Origin: Nitrobacter winogradskyi | Lineage (GTDB): Bacteria > Pseudomonadota > Alphaproteobacteria > Rhizobiales > Xanthobacteraceae | NCBI RefSeq assembly: GCF_006539545.1 | Contig: NZ_BJNF01000002.1 | Coordinates: forward strand, 186,001 to 250,000 | DNA: 64,000 nt | Direction of reading: 5' to 3' | Shown: positions 7,169 to 14,867 of the stretch, piece after piece | Layout of the letters: each line of letters opens with the position of its first letter | Position numbering within the stretch: the stretch's first letter is position 1 | The notes under the pieces: model-generated | Told to the model about the DNA's origin: nothing | The model's input: the letters and a program-made list of their open reading frames with translations, nothing else | The model's database searches: none | Position numbers and translations under genes: made by a program

Positions 7169-8422
7169 ATGGACTTCGATATCACCGACATGGCGCCGGA
7201 GCATAAATCCGGCGGCGCCGTCCGCGGCGGCTATGACGACTTTCGCGTCACCTTCGAGGAGTTCAAGGCGGCCAACGACGAACGCCTGGCGCGGCTGGAG
7301 CAGAAACGCGGCGACGTGCTGCTGGAGGAGAAGGTCGATCGCATCAACGCCGCGCTCGACGCCCAGCACAGGCGCATGGACGAGCTGGCGCTCAAGCACG
7401 CCCGTCCGGCGCTCGAGGGCCGCTCCGGAATCGTCGGCGGCGCGGTCTCAGTCGAGCACAAAAGCGCTTTCGAGGCTTATGTGCGGGGCGGCGAGACCGG
7501 CGCCTTGCGCGCGCTGGAGACCAAGGCGATGTCGGCCGGCTCCAATCCGGACGGCGGCTATCTCGTCCCCGTCGAACTTGAGCACGAGATCGGGCAGCGG
7601 CTGGCGGCGATCTCGCCGATCCGCGCGCTGGCGTCGGTTCGCACCATCTCGGGCAATGTCTACAAGAAGCCGTTCATGACCGCGGGCCCCGCCACGGGGT
7701 GGGTCGGAGAGACGGACTCGCGGACGCAAACCACCTCGCCGACGCTGGATGCTTTGAGCTTTCCGGCGATGGAGCTTTACGCCATGCCGGCGGCGACCGC
7801 GACGCTGCTCGATGACTCCGCCGTCAACATCGACGAGTGGATCGCGCAGGAAGTCGAGCTGACATTCGCGGTTCAGGAAGGCGCCGCCTTCGTGAATGGC
7901 GACGGCACCAACAAGCCGAAGGGCTTTCTGCAATCCGACACCGTCGCGAATGGCTCCTGGGTGTGGGGCAAGCTGGGTTTCGTCGCCAGCGGCGGCGCGA
8001 GCGGCTTTGCGTCGTCCAACCCGTCCGATGCCCTGGTCGATCTGGTTTATGCGCTGAAGGCCGGCTATCGCCAGAACGCCGCGTTCATCATGAACCGCAA
8101 GACGCAAGCTGCGATCCGCAAGTTCAAGGACACCGGTGGGTCCTATCTGTGGCAGCCGCCGGCGCAGGCTGGCGGGCGCGCCTCGCTGATGACCTTCCCG
8201 CTGGTCGAGGCCGAGGACATGCCGGATGTCGCCGAGAATTCGCTGTCGATCGCGTTCGGCGATTTCCGTCGCGGCTATCTCGTGGTGGACCGCGCCGGCG
8301 TGCGCGTGCTGCGCGATCCGTATTCGGCCAAGCCCTACGTGCTGTTCTACACGACCAAGCGGGTCGGCGGCGGCGTGCAGGACTTCGATGCCATCAAGCT
8401 GATGAAGTTCGCGGCGAGCTGA
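7169..8422 (+). CDS. GTA g5 / HK97-family major capsid protein
   Basis: The main head protein, 417 residues. Residues 20-80 form the charged coiled-coil delta (scaffold) domain that the prohead protease removes (FRVTFEEFKAANDERLARLE). The mature shell domain begins after about residue 105 and shows HK97 capsid landmarks: AMSAGSNPDGGYLVPVELEH, TGWVGETDSRTQT, FAVQEGAAFVNGDGTNKPKG, AAFIMNRKTQAAIRKFKD, FGDFRRGYLVVDRAGVRVLR. AAGGAGAG upstream of the ATG is a strong ribosome-binding site, fitting high expression. It is flanked on both sides by toxin and immunity islands, which is not the usual GTA arrangement. Confidence 0.96.
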   Translation: MDFDITDMAPEHKSGGAVRGGYDDFRVTFEEFKAANDERLARLEQKRGDVLLEEKVDRINAALDAQHRRMDELALKHARPALEGRSGIVGGAVSVEHKSAFEAYVRGGETGALRALETKAMSAGSNPDGGYLVPVELEHEIGQRLAAISPIRALASVRTISGNVYKKPFMTAGPATGWVGETDSRTQTTSPTLDALSFPAMELYAMPAATATLLDDSAVNIDEWIAQEVELTFAVQEGAAFVNGDGTNKPKGFLQSDTVANGSWVWGKLGFVASGGASGFASSNPSDALVDLVYALKAGYRQNAAFIMNRKTQAAIRKFKDTGGSYLWQPPAQAGGRASLMTFPLVEAEDMPDVAENSLSIAFGDFRRGYLVVDRAGVRVLRDPYSAKPYVLFYTTKRVGGGVQDFDAIKLMKFAAS

Positions 8423-8515
8423 GAAGGTCGCCGCTCCTGCATCATTGCGTCATGGCCGGACAAAAGCGCGAAGCGCGTCTTCGCGGCAGGTCCCGCGCAT
8501 GACCTGAAAACTCAG

Positions 8516-8549
8516 CGGCGCGCTTCTCTGGCGCGCCGTTCTGCGTTTT
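8516..8549 (+). terminator. Candidate intrinsic terminator after capsid gene
   Basis: A perfect 8-bp GC-rich stem, CGGCGCGC (8516-8523) and GCGCGCCG (8531-8538), with a 7-nt loop, followed by TTCTGCGTTTT. The T-run is interrupted, so termination may be partial. It lies between the capsid stop and the second toxin-like gene and could separate that island from the head operon. Confidence 0.45.
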
Positions 8550-8575
8550 GGACGCATTCATCAAGGACATTTTCG

Positions 8576-9372
8576 ATGCCATCGCATCATGACGCCTGGC
8601 TGCGTCGTCAGCAATCGCGATGGCTGCAGCCGGACGGCGGCCGCTGGATTCGTCCCGACGCCGCGCGGTTTCTCCCGCCCGGCGCAGACGTCGAGAAAGC
8701 GTTTCCGGCGCTGGCCCCGAAATACAATCCGAACCAGCCGCGCGTGCCGGCGGGCAATTCCGACGGCGGCAATGGACGGATGGCGGCGCAGGAAGAGGTA
8801 GTCTCGGTCTCTTTCAGATTACGCCGCGCGACAACACGATCGACGGTGTGCAACTTTCCGGTGATTGGCCGCCGTTTGAAGAACCGCCGGAAGTTCCGCC
8901 TGCCGTCCGCAAGCCAACGGAACGACCGATCGATTTTATCCGCCGAGTAGTCAAATACCTTCGCGTGGTCGGTCCTATGTCGCCGGCCGCTGACTCAGTT
9001 TTCGAGGCGCTGCGGCAAGCCGAGGGCCTCAGAGGAGAGACAGCGGCGATCAAATCGGCAAATGATCCGCCGCGTACGCTGGAGGAGCTTCAGGCCCGCG
9101 CGCGGCTGCCCAGTGAGCCCGGCTACGAGGATCATCACATTGTCGGGCAGTTCGCACAAAACAGGCAGCAATTCGGGAGCCTGCGGATTGACAGCCCTGA
9201 AAATACGGTGCGGATTCTTGTCGTGAAGCATCTCGACATCAACGGTTATTATTCAAGGGCCAACGAGCAATATGATGGTCGGTCGCCCAGAGATTATCTT
9301 CGCGGCAAGAGTTGGGACGAGCAGACACGTGAAGGACTAAAAATCCTGCGCAAAAATGGGGTGCTCAAGTAA
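8576..9372 (+). pseudogene. Second toxin-like gene with the shared N-terminal module and a His-rich putative nuclease domain, frameshifted
   Basis: From ATG 8576 (AAGGA upstream) the protein begins with the same module as the gene at 5783: WLQPDGGRWIRPDAARFL, NPNQPRVPAGNSDGG. At about 8771 the frame breaks. The expected Trp-Thr-Asp-Gly-Gly continues one frame over, reading WTDGGAGRGSLGLFQITP, which implies one missing base between GGCGGC and AATGG. The downstream frame stays open to 9372 and ends in a domain with YEDHHIVGQFAQNRQQFG, SPENTVRILVVKHLDINGYY and SPRDYLRGKSWDEQTREGL. The histidine-rich start resembles HNH-like nuclease toxins of alphaproteobacteria. The stop overlaps the DUF2019 gene as TAATG. 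It may be a real pseudogene, a phase-variable state or a sequencing error. Confidence 0.7.
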
Positions 9373-9740
9373 TGATATCTGTTCAGCCGAATGCTCTTGT
9401 GAAGAATCTTGTTGCGCAATTCGTCGAGATCGGCGTCGCGCAATATGATGCGATTTATGTAATCGACAACGCTATGTATAACCGCTTGTACAAAAAGATG
9501 GAGCGTATAAGGGCAGAGCTAAAAAAGATGCCTGGCGATCAGAGGAGGGCTCTGTTGCCGCTACTCTCCCATCCGAACGTACAGGTTCGATTGAAAGCCG
9601 CTCACTCTCTTCTTGCGCTCTATCCCGATTTGGCTCGCAGTGCTCTTGAAAGTATCCGCGAGTCCGGCATAGAGCCACAAAATGGAGAGGCTGCAATGGC
9701 ACTCAGCGGGCTCGATGAGGGCAGCTATATTCCAAGGTGA
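9372..9740 (+). CDS. DUF2019 family protein, probable immunity partner of the His-rich toxin domain
   Basis: 122 residues, mostly helical and HEAT-like: ALVKNLVAQFVEIGVAQYDA, YNRLYKKMERIRAELKKMPG, RRALLPLLSHPNVQVRLKAA, ALSGLDEGSYIPR. This matches DUF2019 as I know it; members commonly sit just behind genes with the same DHHIV-type C-terminal domain, consistent with an immunity role. Its ATG overlaps the preceding stop by one base, so translation is coupled. The gene is intact although the toxin-like gene ahead of it is frameshifted. AT content is clearly higher than in the structural genes. Confidence 0.7.
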   Translation: MISVQPNALVKNLVAQFVEIGVAQYDAIYVIDNAMYNRLYKKMERIRAELKKMPGDQRRALLPLLSHPNVQVRLKAAHSLLALYPDLARSALESIRESGIEPQNGEAAMALSGLDEGSYIPR

Positions 9741-9754
9741 GGAGTGGCTCGTTT

Positions 9755-10513
9755 TCATATCTCCGCGCCCCAGCTTCGCGCCGTTCTCAAAATCCAGTCG
9801 CGGTAGAGCGCGAGCGGCGTGACGCCGGTGAGGCCGCCGCAGCCTGACGTGTTGTTCGCGCCCGTCGACCAGCTCACGACACCGACGATGACGCCGCCGC
9901 TGGAATCGAGAAGCGCGGGCGCGCCGGAATCGCCGGTGCAGGCGCCGAGGCCCGCGCGCGCATTGTTGGTGAGCGGATCGACCAGGCGAATCTGCAAGGT
10001 GCCGGGCTTCCCGGTTACAGCAAGACTCGCGGCCCGCGCCACGCCGCCGCTGCGGCCGTCGCCCGGCGTTGCCACGCCCATGCCGACGACGGTAAGGCGC
10101 TGACCAACGTTGATCGGCATCAACGCGCCGCCGATCCGAACCGGTTGCACGGCGAGCGGCGCGGTGAGTTGCAACAGACCGATGTCGGCGGTGGCGCGGT
10201 GGGCGAGCAGGCTCTGCGGATTGAACTGCGGATGCACGGCCGCTCGCTTGATATCGAGCAGGCGCGGCGGCTGGCTCCTGTAGTCCACCATCTTGGTGGC
10301 GACACCGGGCGCGATGCAATGCGCGGCGGTGAGGATGATATCGCGCGCGATCAGCGTGCCGGTGCAGGAGTTGCCCTGTGAACCGACGATGGTGACGACC
10401 GCGTTCGCCAGCGCAGGCGAGGGCGCACTCCCGCTGCCGACCATGGCAAGGGCAGGTTGCCCTGACGTCAGCACCGTCGCAGCGGTGAGCACGCGGATGA
10501 ATTTCTGATTCAT
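9755..10513 (-). CDS. Secreted trypsin-like serine protease (family S1)
   Basis: 252 residues from the ATG at 10513, starting with a signal peptide (MNQKFIRVLTAATVLTSGQP, cleavage near ALA). The catalytic triad is visible: His65 in LTAAHC, Asp110 in TADIGLLQL, Ser196 in GDSGAPAL. Cysteines near 50 and 66 would form the standard disulfide. It is probably periplasmic or secreted. The gene runs against the surrounding GTA genes, between the DUF2019 gene and the head-tail connector, so it looks like cargo rather than a structural component. A longer upstream frame exists but lacks a ribosome-binding site and would mask the signal peptide. Confidence 0.85.
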   Translation of the reverse strand: MNQKFIRVLTAATVLTSGQPALAMVGSGSAPSPALANAVVTIVGSQGNSCTGTLIARDIILTAAHCIAPGVATKMVDYRSQPPRLLDIKRAAVHPQFNPQSLLAHRATADIGLLQLTAPLAVQPVRIGGALMPINVGQRLTVVGMGVATPGDGRSGGVARAASLAVTGKPGTLQIRLVDPLTNNARAGLGACTGDSGAPALLDSSGGVIVGVVSWSTGANNTSGCGGLTGVTPLALYRDWILRTARSWGAEI

Positions 10514-10636
10514 GCAGCGATGGGAGCCATCGCGCTGCCCGTCTGTCAACTCGATACGCGGCAGATTTCCTCTCTCCCAGCGGGAGAGGTGGAGCAAGTC
10601 AACCGGCGTACCCATCAATCGAGAGAAAGTACCAAC

Positions 10637-11200
10637 ATGCCATCGATACTTCTGACCGGTCCCGCGATCGAACCCTGGTCGGTCGAGGAGGCCAAGAGTT
10701 TCCTGCGCGCCGAGAACGATGACGATGACGCGGTGATCGCGTCGCTGATCGCGGCGGCGCGAAGCCATGTCGAGGCGATGACGCGCTGCGCCCTGATCGC
10801 GCAGACCTGGCGCTTCGTGCTGGATCAGTGGCCGAAAGACGGTCGCATCAGGCCGGGCCGGGGACCGTTGCAGACGCTCGCCGCGGCGCGCGTTTATAAC
10901 TCCGCGGGGATCGCCACGCCGGTCGATGCCGGGACGTTCGTTCTCGACAAGGCGGCTGGCGTGATCGCTTCATCCGTCTGGGTGTTTCCGGGGCGCGCCA
11001 GCGCGGGCATCGAACTCGATATCGAGATCGGATTCGGCGACGCCGCTTCCGATGTGCCTGACGTGTTGCGCCATGCGGTGCGAACGCTGGTCGCGCACTG
11101 GTATGAGAACCGCGGCCTTATCGCCATTGGCCAGAGCGTCGCGATGATGCCGGCCAGCGTCAGCGCCATGATCGCGAGCTATCGCGTGCACGCGCTTTGA
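10637..11200 (+). CDS. GTA g6 / head-tail connector (phiE125 gp8-like)
   Basis: 187 residues. This adaptor binds beneath the portal and closes the filled head. Family features are an N-terminal helical pair (PWSVEEAKSFLRAENDDDD, VIASLIAAARSHVEAMTRCA), then TWRFVLDQWP, GPLQTLAAARVYN and a helical end (LRHAVRTLVAHWYENRGL). I took the ATG at 10637 because it matches the family N-terminus; the open frame extends upstream to 10520 without a signal. The next gene is a tail terminator homologue; no separate g7 head-tail stopper is seen between them. Confidence 0.88.
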   Translation: MPSILLTGPAIEPWSVEEAKSFLRAENDDDDAVIASLIAAARSHVEAMTRCALIAQTWRFVLDQWPKDGRIRPGRGPLQTLAAARVYNSAGIATPVDAGTFVLDKAAGVIASSVWVFPGRASAGIELDIEIGFGDAASDVPDVLRHAVRTLVAHWYENRGLIAIGQSVAMMPASVSAMIASYRVHAL

Positions 11201-11231
11201 TCGTTCTCGCTTTCTCGAAAAGGACATCACC

Positions 11232-11642
11232 ATGACCAGCGCCAATGCAGCGCTCCGCGCCGCCGTTCACGATGCGCTTGCGGCCGACAGCGGCCTTCGT
11301 GCCCTGCTCGGCGGCAAGCGGGTCTATGACGAGCCGCCGCGCGGGGCGCTGTTGCCTTATGTCGCGATCGGTGAGGCGCGCGTGACCGACGTGTCGGTGG
11401 ACGAGGGGCCGACGCAGGAGCATCAGATCACGCTTCATGCGCGATCCCGTCAGGGCGGCCAGAGCGAGGCTCACGCCATCGCGGGCGCGGTGTTGCAGGC
11501 TCTCGACGATGCGGCGCTGACGCTCGCCGCTCACCGGCTGGTCAATTTCCGCTTCGCGGTCGCCGACATCCGGCGCGAGTCCGACGGCCGCACCTATCAC
11601 GCACAGGTGCGATTCCGCGCCGTGACCGAACCTACAACCTGA
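11232..11642 (+). CDS. GTA g8 / DUF3168 tail terminator protein
   Basis: 136 residues matching the DUF3168 family: ANAALRAAVHDALAADSGLR, LLPYVAIGEARVTDVS, EHQITLHARSRQGGQSEAHA, RLVNFRFAVADIRRESDGRT. In GTAs and siphophages this protein caps the tail tube and joins it to the head. The ATG at 11232 has an AAAAGGA signal upstream. It lies 31 nt after g6 and 16 nt before the tail tube gene. Confidence 0.88.
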   Translation: MTSANAALRAAVHDALAADSGLRALLGGKRVYDEPPRGALLPYVAIGEARVTDVSVDEGPTQEHQITLHARSRQGGQSEAHAIAGAVLQALDDAALTLAAHRLVNFRFAVADIRRESDGRTYHAQVRFRAVTEPTT

Positions 11643-11658
11643 TCGCAAAGGAGGCGTC

Positions 11659-12066
11659 ATGGGCGCACAGAAGGGCAAGGACCTGCTTCTGAAGATGAGC
11701 GACGGCTCGAGCTTCGTCACGGTGGCGGGACTGCGCAGCCGCAGGATCGCGTTCAACGCGGAGATTGTCGATGTCACGGATGCGGAATCGACGGACCGCT
11801 GGCGCGAATTGCTCGCGGGCGCAGGGGTCAGGCGTGCGTCGCTGTCGGGACGCGGCCTGTTCAAGGACGCGGCGTCAGACGCTTTGGTGCGGCAGGCTTT
11901 CTTCGATGGCTCGATCAAGACGTGTCAGGTGATGGTGCCGGACTTCGGCACCATCGAGGGCATGTTCCAGATCGCGAGCCTTGAATTCGCGGGCGAACAC
12001 AATGGCGAGGTGACGTTCGATCTCGCGCTCGAATCCGCCGGCGCGCTGACGTTTACGGCGCTGTGA
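11659..12066 (+). CDS. GTA g9 / major tail (tube) protein, TP901-1 family
   Basis: 135 residues forming the repeating tail tube subunit. Family features: GKDLLLKMSDGSSFVTVAGL, FNAEIVDVTDAESTDRWREL, GRGLFKDAASDALVRQAF, and the ending EHNGEVTFDLALESAGAL. AAAGGAGG upstream of the ATG is a strong ribosome-binding site, in keeping with a high-copy structural protein. Confidence 0.92.
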   Translation: MGAQKGKDLLLKMSDGSSFVTVAGLRSRRIAFNAEIVDVTDAESTDRWRELLAGAGVRRASLSGRGLFKDAASDALVRQAFFDGSIKTCQVMVPDFGTIEGMFQIASLEFAGEHNGEVTFDLALESAGALTFTAL

Positions 12067-12081
12067 AACGAAAGGATTCAA

Positions 12082-12402
12082 ATGCCCAACAAACATCGCG
12101 GTGAGATCGGCGCAGAGCTTGGCGGACGGCAGCGGACGCTGGTGTTGACGCTGGGCGCGCTGGCCGAGCTTGAATCCGCGTTCGGCGCCGACGACCTGAT
12201 GGCGCTCGCGGAGCGTTTCGGTTCGGGGCGGGTGTCGTCGCGCGATTTGATCCGCATCATCGGCGCGGGCCTGCGCGGCGCGGGAGAGGCTGTCAGTGAC
12301 GACGATGTGGCCGTGATGACGGTCGAGGGCGGTGCGGCCGGCTTCGTCAGGATCGCGGCTGGTCTGATCAGCGCGACCTTCGACGAAAGCGTCGCTCCAT
12401 GA
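12082..12402 (+). CDS. GTA g10 / gene transfer agent family protein (tail assembly chaperone)
   Basis: 106 residues: RGEIGAELGGRQRTLVLTLG, LAELESAFGADDLMALAERF, RDLIRIIGAGLRGAGEAVSD. This matches the GTA gp10-like family, thought to chaperone the tape measure protein during tail assembly. AAAGGA precedes the ATG. Its end overlaps the next gene (ATGA), the usual arrangement for the g10 and g10.1 pair. Confidence 0.88.
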   Translation: MPNKHRGEIGAELGGRQRTLVLTLGALAELESAFGADDLMALAERFGSGRVSSRDLIRIIGAGLRGAGEAVSDDDVAVMTVEGGAAGFVRIAAGLISATFDESVAP

Positions 12403-12611
12403 AGCCGTTTCCGTGGGCGGCGGCGATGGGCTTCGGCTTTGGCGTGTTGCGCCTTGCGCCGGATGTTTTCTGGCGGATGACGCCGCGCGAACTGGCGCAG
12501 GCTGTCCAGGCGATCCGGGGACCCGCGACCACGCCGCTGGCGCGGGGAGAACTCGACGATCTGCTGGCGCGTTTTCCTGATGCGCCGCGCAAGGGAGAAT
12601 CCGATGACTGA
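12399..12611 (+). CDS. GTA g10.1 / small tail assembly chaperone (rcc01693-like)
   Basis: 70 residues, beginning MKPFPWAAAMGFGFGVLRLA and continuing WRMTPRELAQAVQAI, characteristic of the small protein encoded between g10 and g11 in GTAs. It overlaps g10 by four bases and the tape measure gene by eight, so the three are translationally linked. Confidence 0.88.
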   Translation: MKPFPWAAAMGFGFGVLRLAPDVFWRMTPRELAQAVQAIRGPATTPLARGELDDLLARFPDAPRKGESDD

Positions 12612-13188
12612 CGACACGGGTCTGCATGAGACCTCGCGCACGCTTGATGATCTCACGGTCAGGACACAGGCGCTGACCACCAGCGCAGGCGGCTTCGCGC
12701 GAGCGATGACGCAGGCGTTTTCGTCTTCGGTCAGCGGCGGCAGGCAGTTCGACGATGTGCTGAAGACGCTGGCGCTGCGGGTCTCGAGTCTCGCCGTGAC
12801 GGCGGCATTCAAGCCGCTGACGGCAAGCCTGACCAGCGGCATCTCCAGCCTGTTTTCCGGACTCGCCGGCAGCATCGGCTCGTTCGGCGGCGTGCAGGCC
12901 CATGCTCTCGGCGGCATCAAGCCGTTCGCGAGCGGCGGCGTGATCGGCGCGCCGAGCTATTTTCCAATGATGGATGGCGGCGTCGGCCTCGCCGGCGAGG
13001 CGGGCCCGGAAGCGATCATGCCGCTGGCACGCGGGCCGGACGGCCGGCTCGGCGTTTCCGGCAAGGGCGGTGGCAACAGCATCACGGTGCAGATCGCGAC
13101 GCCTGACCTCGACAGGTTCCGCCGTTCCGAGAGTTACATCGCGGGCCAGATCGCGCGGGCGGTCGCGCGGGGGCAACGGAGCTTGTGA
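12604..13188 (+). CDS. GTA g11 / short tail tape measure protein
   Basis: 194 residues, short for a tape measure protein but in the size range of the R. capsulatus GTA g11, fitting a short tail. Features: a polar N-terminus, ALTTSAGGFARAMTQAFSSS, FDDVLKTLALRVSSLAVTAA, then a glycine-rich segment (ALGGIKPFASGGVIGAPSYF) and GLAGEAGPEAIMPLARGPDG, a hallmark of lambda-type tape measure ends. The ATG at 12604 overlaps the preceding gene. A palindromic repeat separates it from g12. Confidence 0.9.
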   Translation: MTDDTGLHETSRTLDDLTVRTQALTTSAGGFARAMTQAFSSSVSGGRQFDDVLKTLALRVSSLAVTAAFKPLTASLTSGISSLFSGLAGSIGSFGGVQAHALGGIKPFASGGVIGAPSYFPMMDGGVGLAGEAGPEAIMPLARGPDGRLGVSGKGGGNSITVQIATPDLDRFRRSESYIAGQIARAVARGQRSL

Positions 13189-13220
13189 AGACGCCGACTA
13201 CGACGCCGCACCGTCGCTCC

Positions 13221-13311
13221 ACGTCATGCCCGGCCTTGTGCCGGGCATCCACGTCTTAAGCGCGACCGATAAAGAAGACGTAGATGGCCGGGACCAGCCC
13301 GGCCATGACGT
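13221..13311. repeat. Palindromic intergenic repeat of the rhizobial type
   Basis: A 91-bp near-palindrome. The left arm (13221-13257) begins ACGTCATGCCCGGCC and ends CACGTCTT; the right arm (13274-13311) begins AAGACGTAGATGGCC and ends GGCCATGACGT. Each arm contains its own smaller hairpin (GCCCGGCCTTGTGCCGGGC). Repeats of this form are common between genes in Bradyrhizobium and relatives. Here it splits tape measure and g12, where many GTAs have no gap. Confidence 0.75.
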
Positions 13312-13323
13312 AGAGGGTTTGTC

Positions 13324-13965
13324 ATGACCAGCTTTCACGAAGTGCTGTTTCCGCTCGATGTCGCGCTGAAGAGCGCGGGCGGGCCGGAGCGGCGCACCGA
13401 CATCGTGAGCTTCGGCTCGGGCCGCGAGGCGCGCAACGCGCGCTGGGCGCAGTCGCGGCGGCGCTTCGACGCCGGTTACGGCGTCAAGACGCTGGAGGCG
13501 TTGCAGGCCGTTGTCGCCTTCTTCGAGGAGCGGCGCGGCAGGCTCTACGGCTTTCGCTGGCGCGACCGGCTGGATAGCTGCTCCGCTGCGACCGGCAGCG
13601 TTATCTCGCCGCTCGATCAGGTGATCGGGATAGGCGACGGAACGACATCGACGTTTCAGTTGATCAAGACATATGGCGGTGCTTTCGCGCCTTATGCGCG
13701 CGCGATCGGAAAGCCCGTGAACGACAGCGTGCGCGTCGCGGTCGCCGAGAGCGAGGCGGCGGCGGGATCGGCCTTCACCTGCGACGCCACCACCGGCCTT
13801 GTGACGTTTCTCCCCGAGCACACGCCGCCGCCGGGAGCGGCGGTCACCGCGGGATTCAAGTTCGACGTGCCGGTGCGGTTCGACACTGACTATCTCGAAG
13901 TCGATCTCGCAACCTTCGCCGCCGGGGCTATTCCGAAAATTCCGCTGGTGGAGATCCTGCCGTGA
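13324..13965 (+). CDS. GTA g12 / DUF2460 distal tail protein
   Basis: 213 residues of the DUF2460 family: MTSFHEVLFPLDVALKSAGG, RRTDIVSFGSGREARNARWA, RRFDAGYGVKTLEALQAVV, GRLYGFRWRDRLD. It forms the distal tail ring joining tube to baseplate. The last bases overlap the g13 start (GTGA), so the two are coupled. Confidence 0.93.
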   Translation: MTSFHEVLFPLDVALKSAGGPERRTDIVSFGSGREARNARWAQSRRRFDAGYGVKTLEALQAVVAFFEERRGRLYGFRWRDRLDSCSAATGSVISPLDQVIGIGDGTTSTFQLIKTYGGAFAPYARAIGKPVNDSVRVAVAESEAAAGSAFTCDATTGLVTFLPEHTPPPGAAVTAGFKFDVPVRFDTDYLEVDLATFAAGAIPKIPLVEILP

Positions 13966-14855
13966 GAAGCATTCCATCCGCGCTTCAGGCAAAACTCGAC
14001 TCCGGCGCGACCACGCTGGCGCGCTGCTGGATCGTGACGCGGCGCGACGGCGTCGTGCTCGGCTTTACCGATCACGACCGCGATCTGATGATCGGCGATG
14101 TCGTGTGCCGCGCCGCCACCGGCTTCACCGCCTCAGAAGCCACCAGCCGCTTCGATCTCGCTGTCGATGGCGCCGAGATATCGGGCGCGTTCTCGGACGA
14201 TTCTCTGAGCGAGGCCGATCTTGCCGCCGGCCGCTACGATGCCGCCGGGGTCGCGACCTGGCTGGTCGACTGGAGCGATGTCTCGCTGAGGATTCTGATC
14301 GCGCGCGGCACGATAGGAGAGGTCCGGCGCGAGGGGGCAGCGTTCACCGCGGAACTGCGCGGGCTCGCGGATGCGCTGGCGCAGGACAGCGGACGCCTGT
14401 TCACGGCGCGGTGCGGTGTGGATCTCGGCGACGGGAAATGCCGTGTCGATCTGGCCAGTTCGACCTTTCGCCGCAGCGGGACGGTCACGGCCGTCGAGGG
14501 AACGTCGATCCTTGCCGTTTCCGGCCTTTCCGGCCTTGCCGCCGGCTGGTTCACGGCGGGGCGGTTGAACTGGACCGGCGGAGCCAACGCCGGCCTCGCG
14601 ATCGAGGTCAAGCAGCACCGCGTGGTCGCGGGCGTGGTGCGCCTGTCATTGTGGCGGGCGATGCCGGAGCCGATTGCCGTCAGCGACAGCTTCGTGGTCA
14701 CCGCAGGTTGCGACAAGAGTTTCGCGACCTGCCGCGACCGCTTCGCCAACACCAATAATTTTCGGGGCTTCCCGCAAATTCCCGGCAACGATTTCGTCGT
14801 CAGCTATCCGCTGCCGGGTTCGCCCGATAACGGCAACGGCAGCAAGGCGCTGTGA
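13962..14855 (+). CDS. GTA g13 / DUF2163 baseplate hub protein
   Basis: 297 residues, GTG start overlapping the g12 stop. DUF2163 family features: SALQAKLDSGATTLARCWIV, GVVLGFTDHDRDL, then TARCGVDLGDGKCRVDL and, close to the end, CDKSFATCRDRFANTNNFRG, whose cysteines may bind an iron-sulfur cluster, as proposed for this family in the R. capsulatus GTA. The final segment FPQIPGNDFVVSYP is strongly conserved. Confidence 0.93.
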   Translation: MRSIPSALQAKLDSGATTLARCWIVTRRDGVVLGFTDHDRDLMIGDVVCRAATGFTASEATSRFDLAVDGAEISGAFSDDSLSEADLAAGRYDAAGVATWLVDWSDVSLRILIARGTIGEVRREGAAFTAELRGLADALAQDSGRLFTARCGVDLGDGKCRVDLASSTFRRSGTVTAVEGTSILAVSGLSGLAAGWFTAGRLNWTGGANAGLAIEVKQHRVVAGVVRLSLWRAMPEPIAVSDSFVVTAGCDKSFATCRDRFANTNNFRGFPQIPGNDFVVSYPLPGSPDNGNGSKAL

Positions 14856-14867
14856 AGGAGCCGCCTC

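Noticed and set aside
8771-8775. Programmed frameshift to join the two halves of the second toxin
   Set aside because: No slippery heptamer or downstream structure is visible at the junction; a one-base deletion or sequencing error is simpler.
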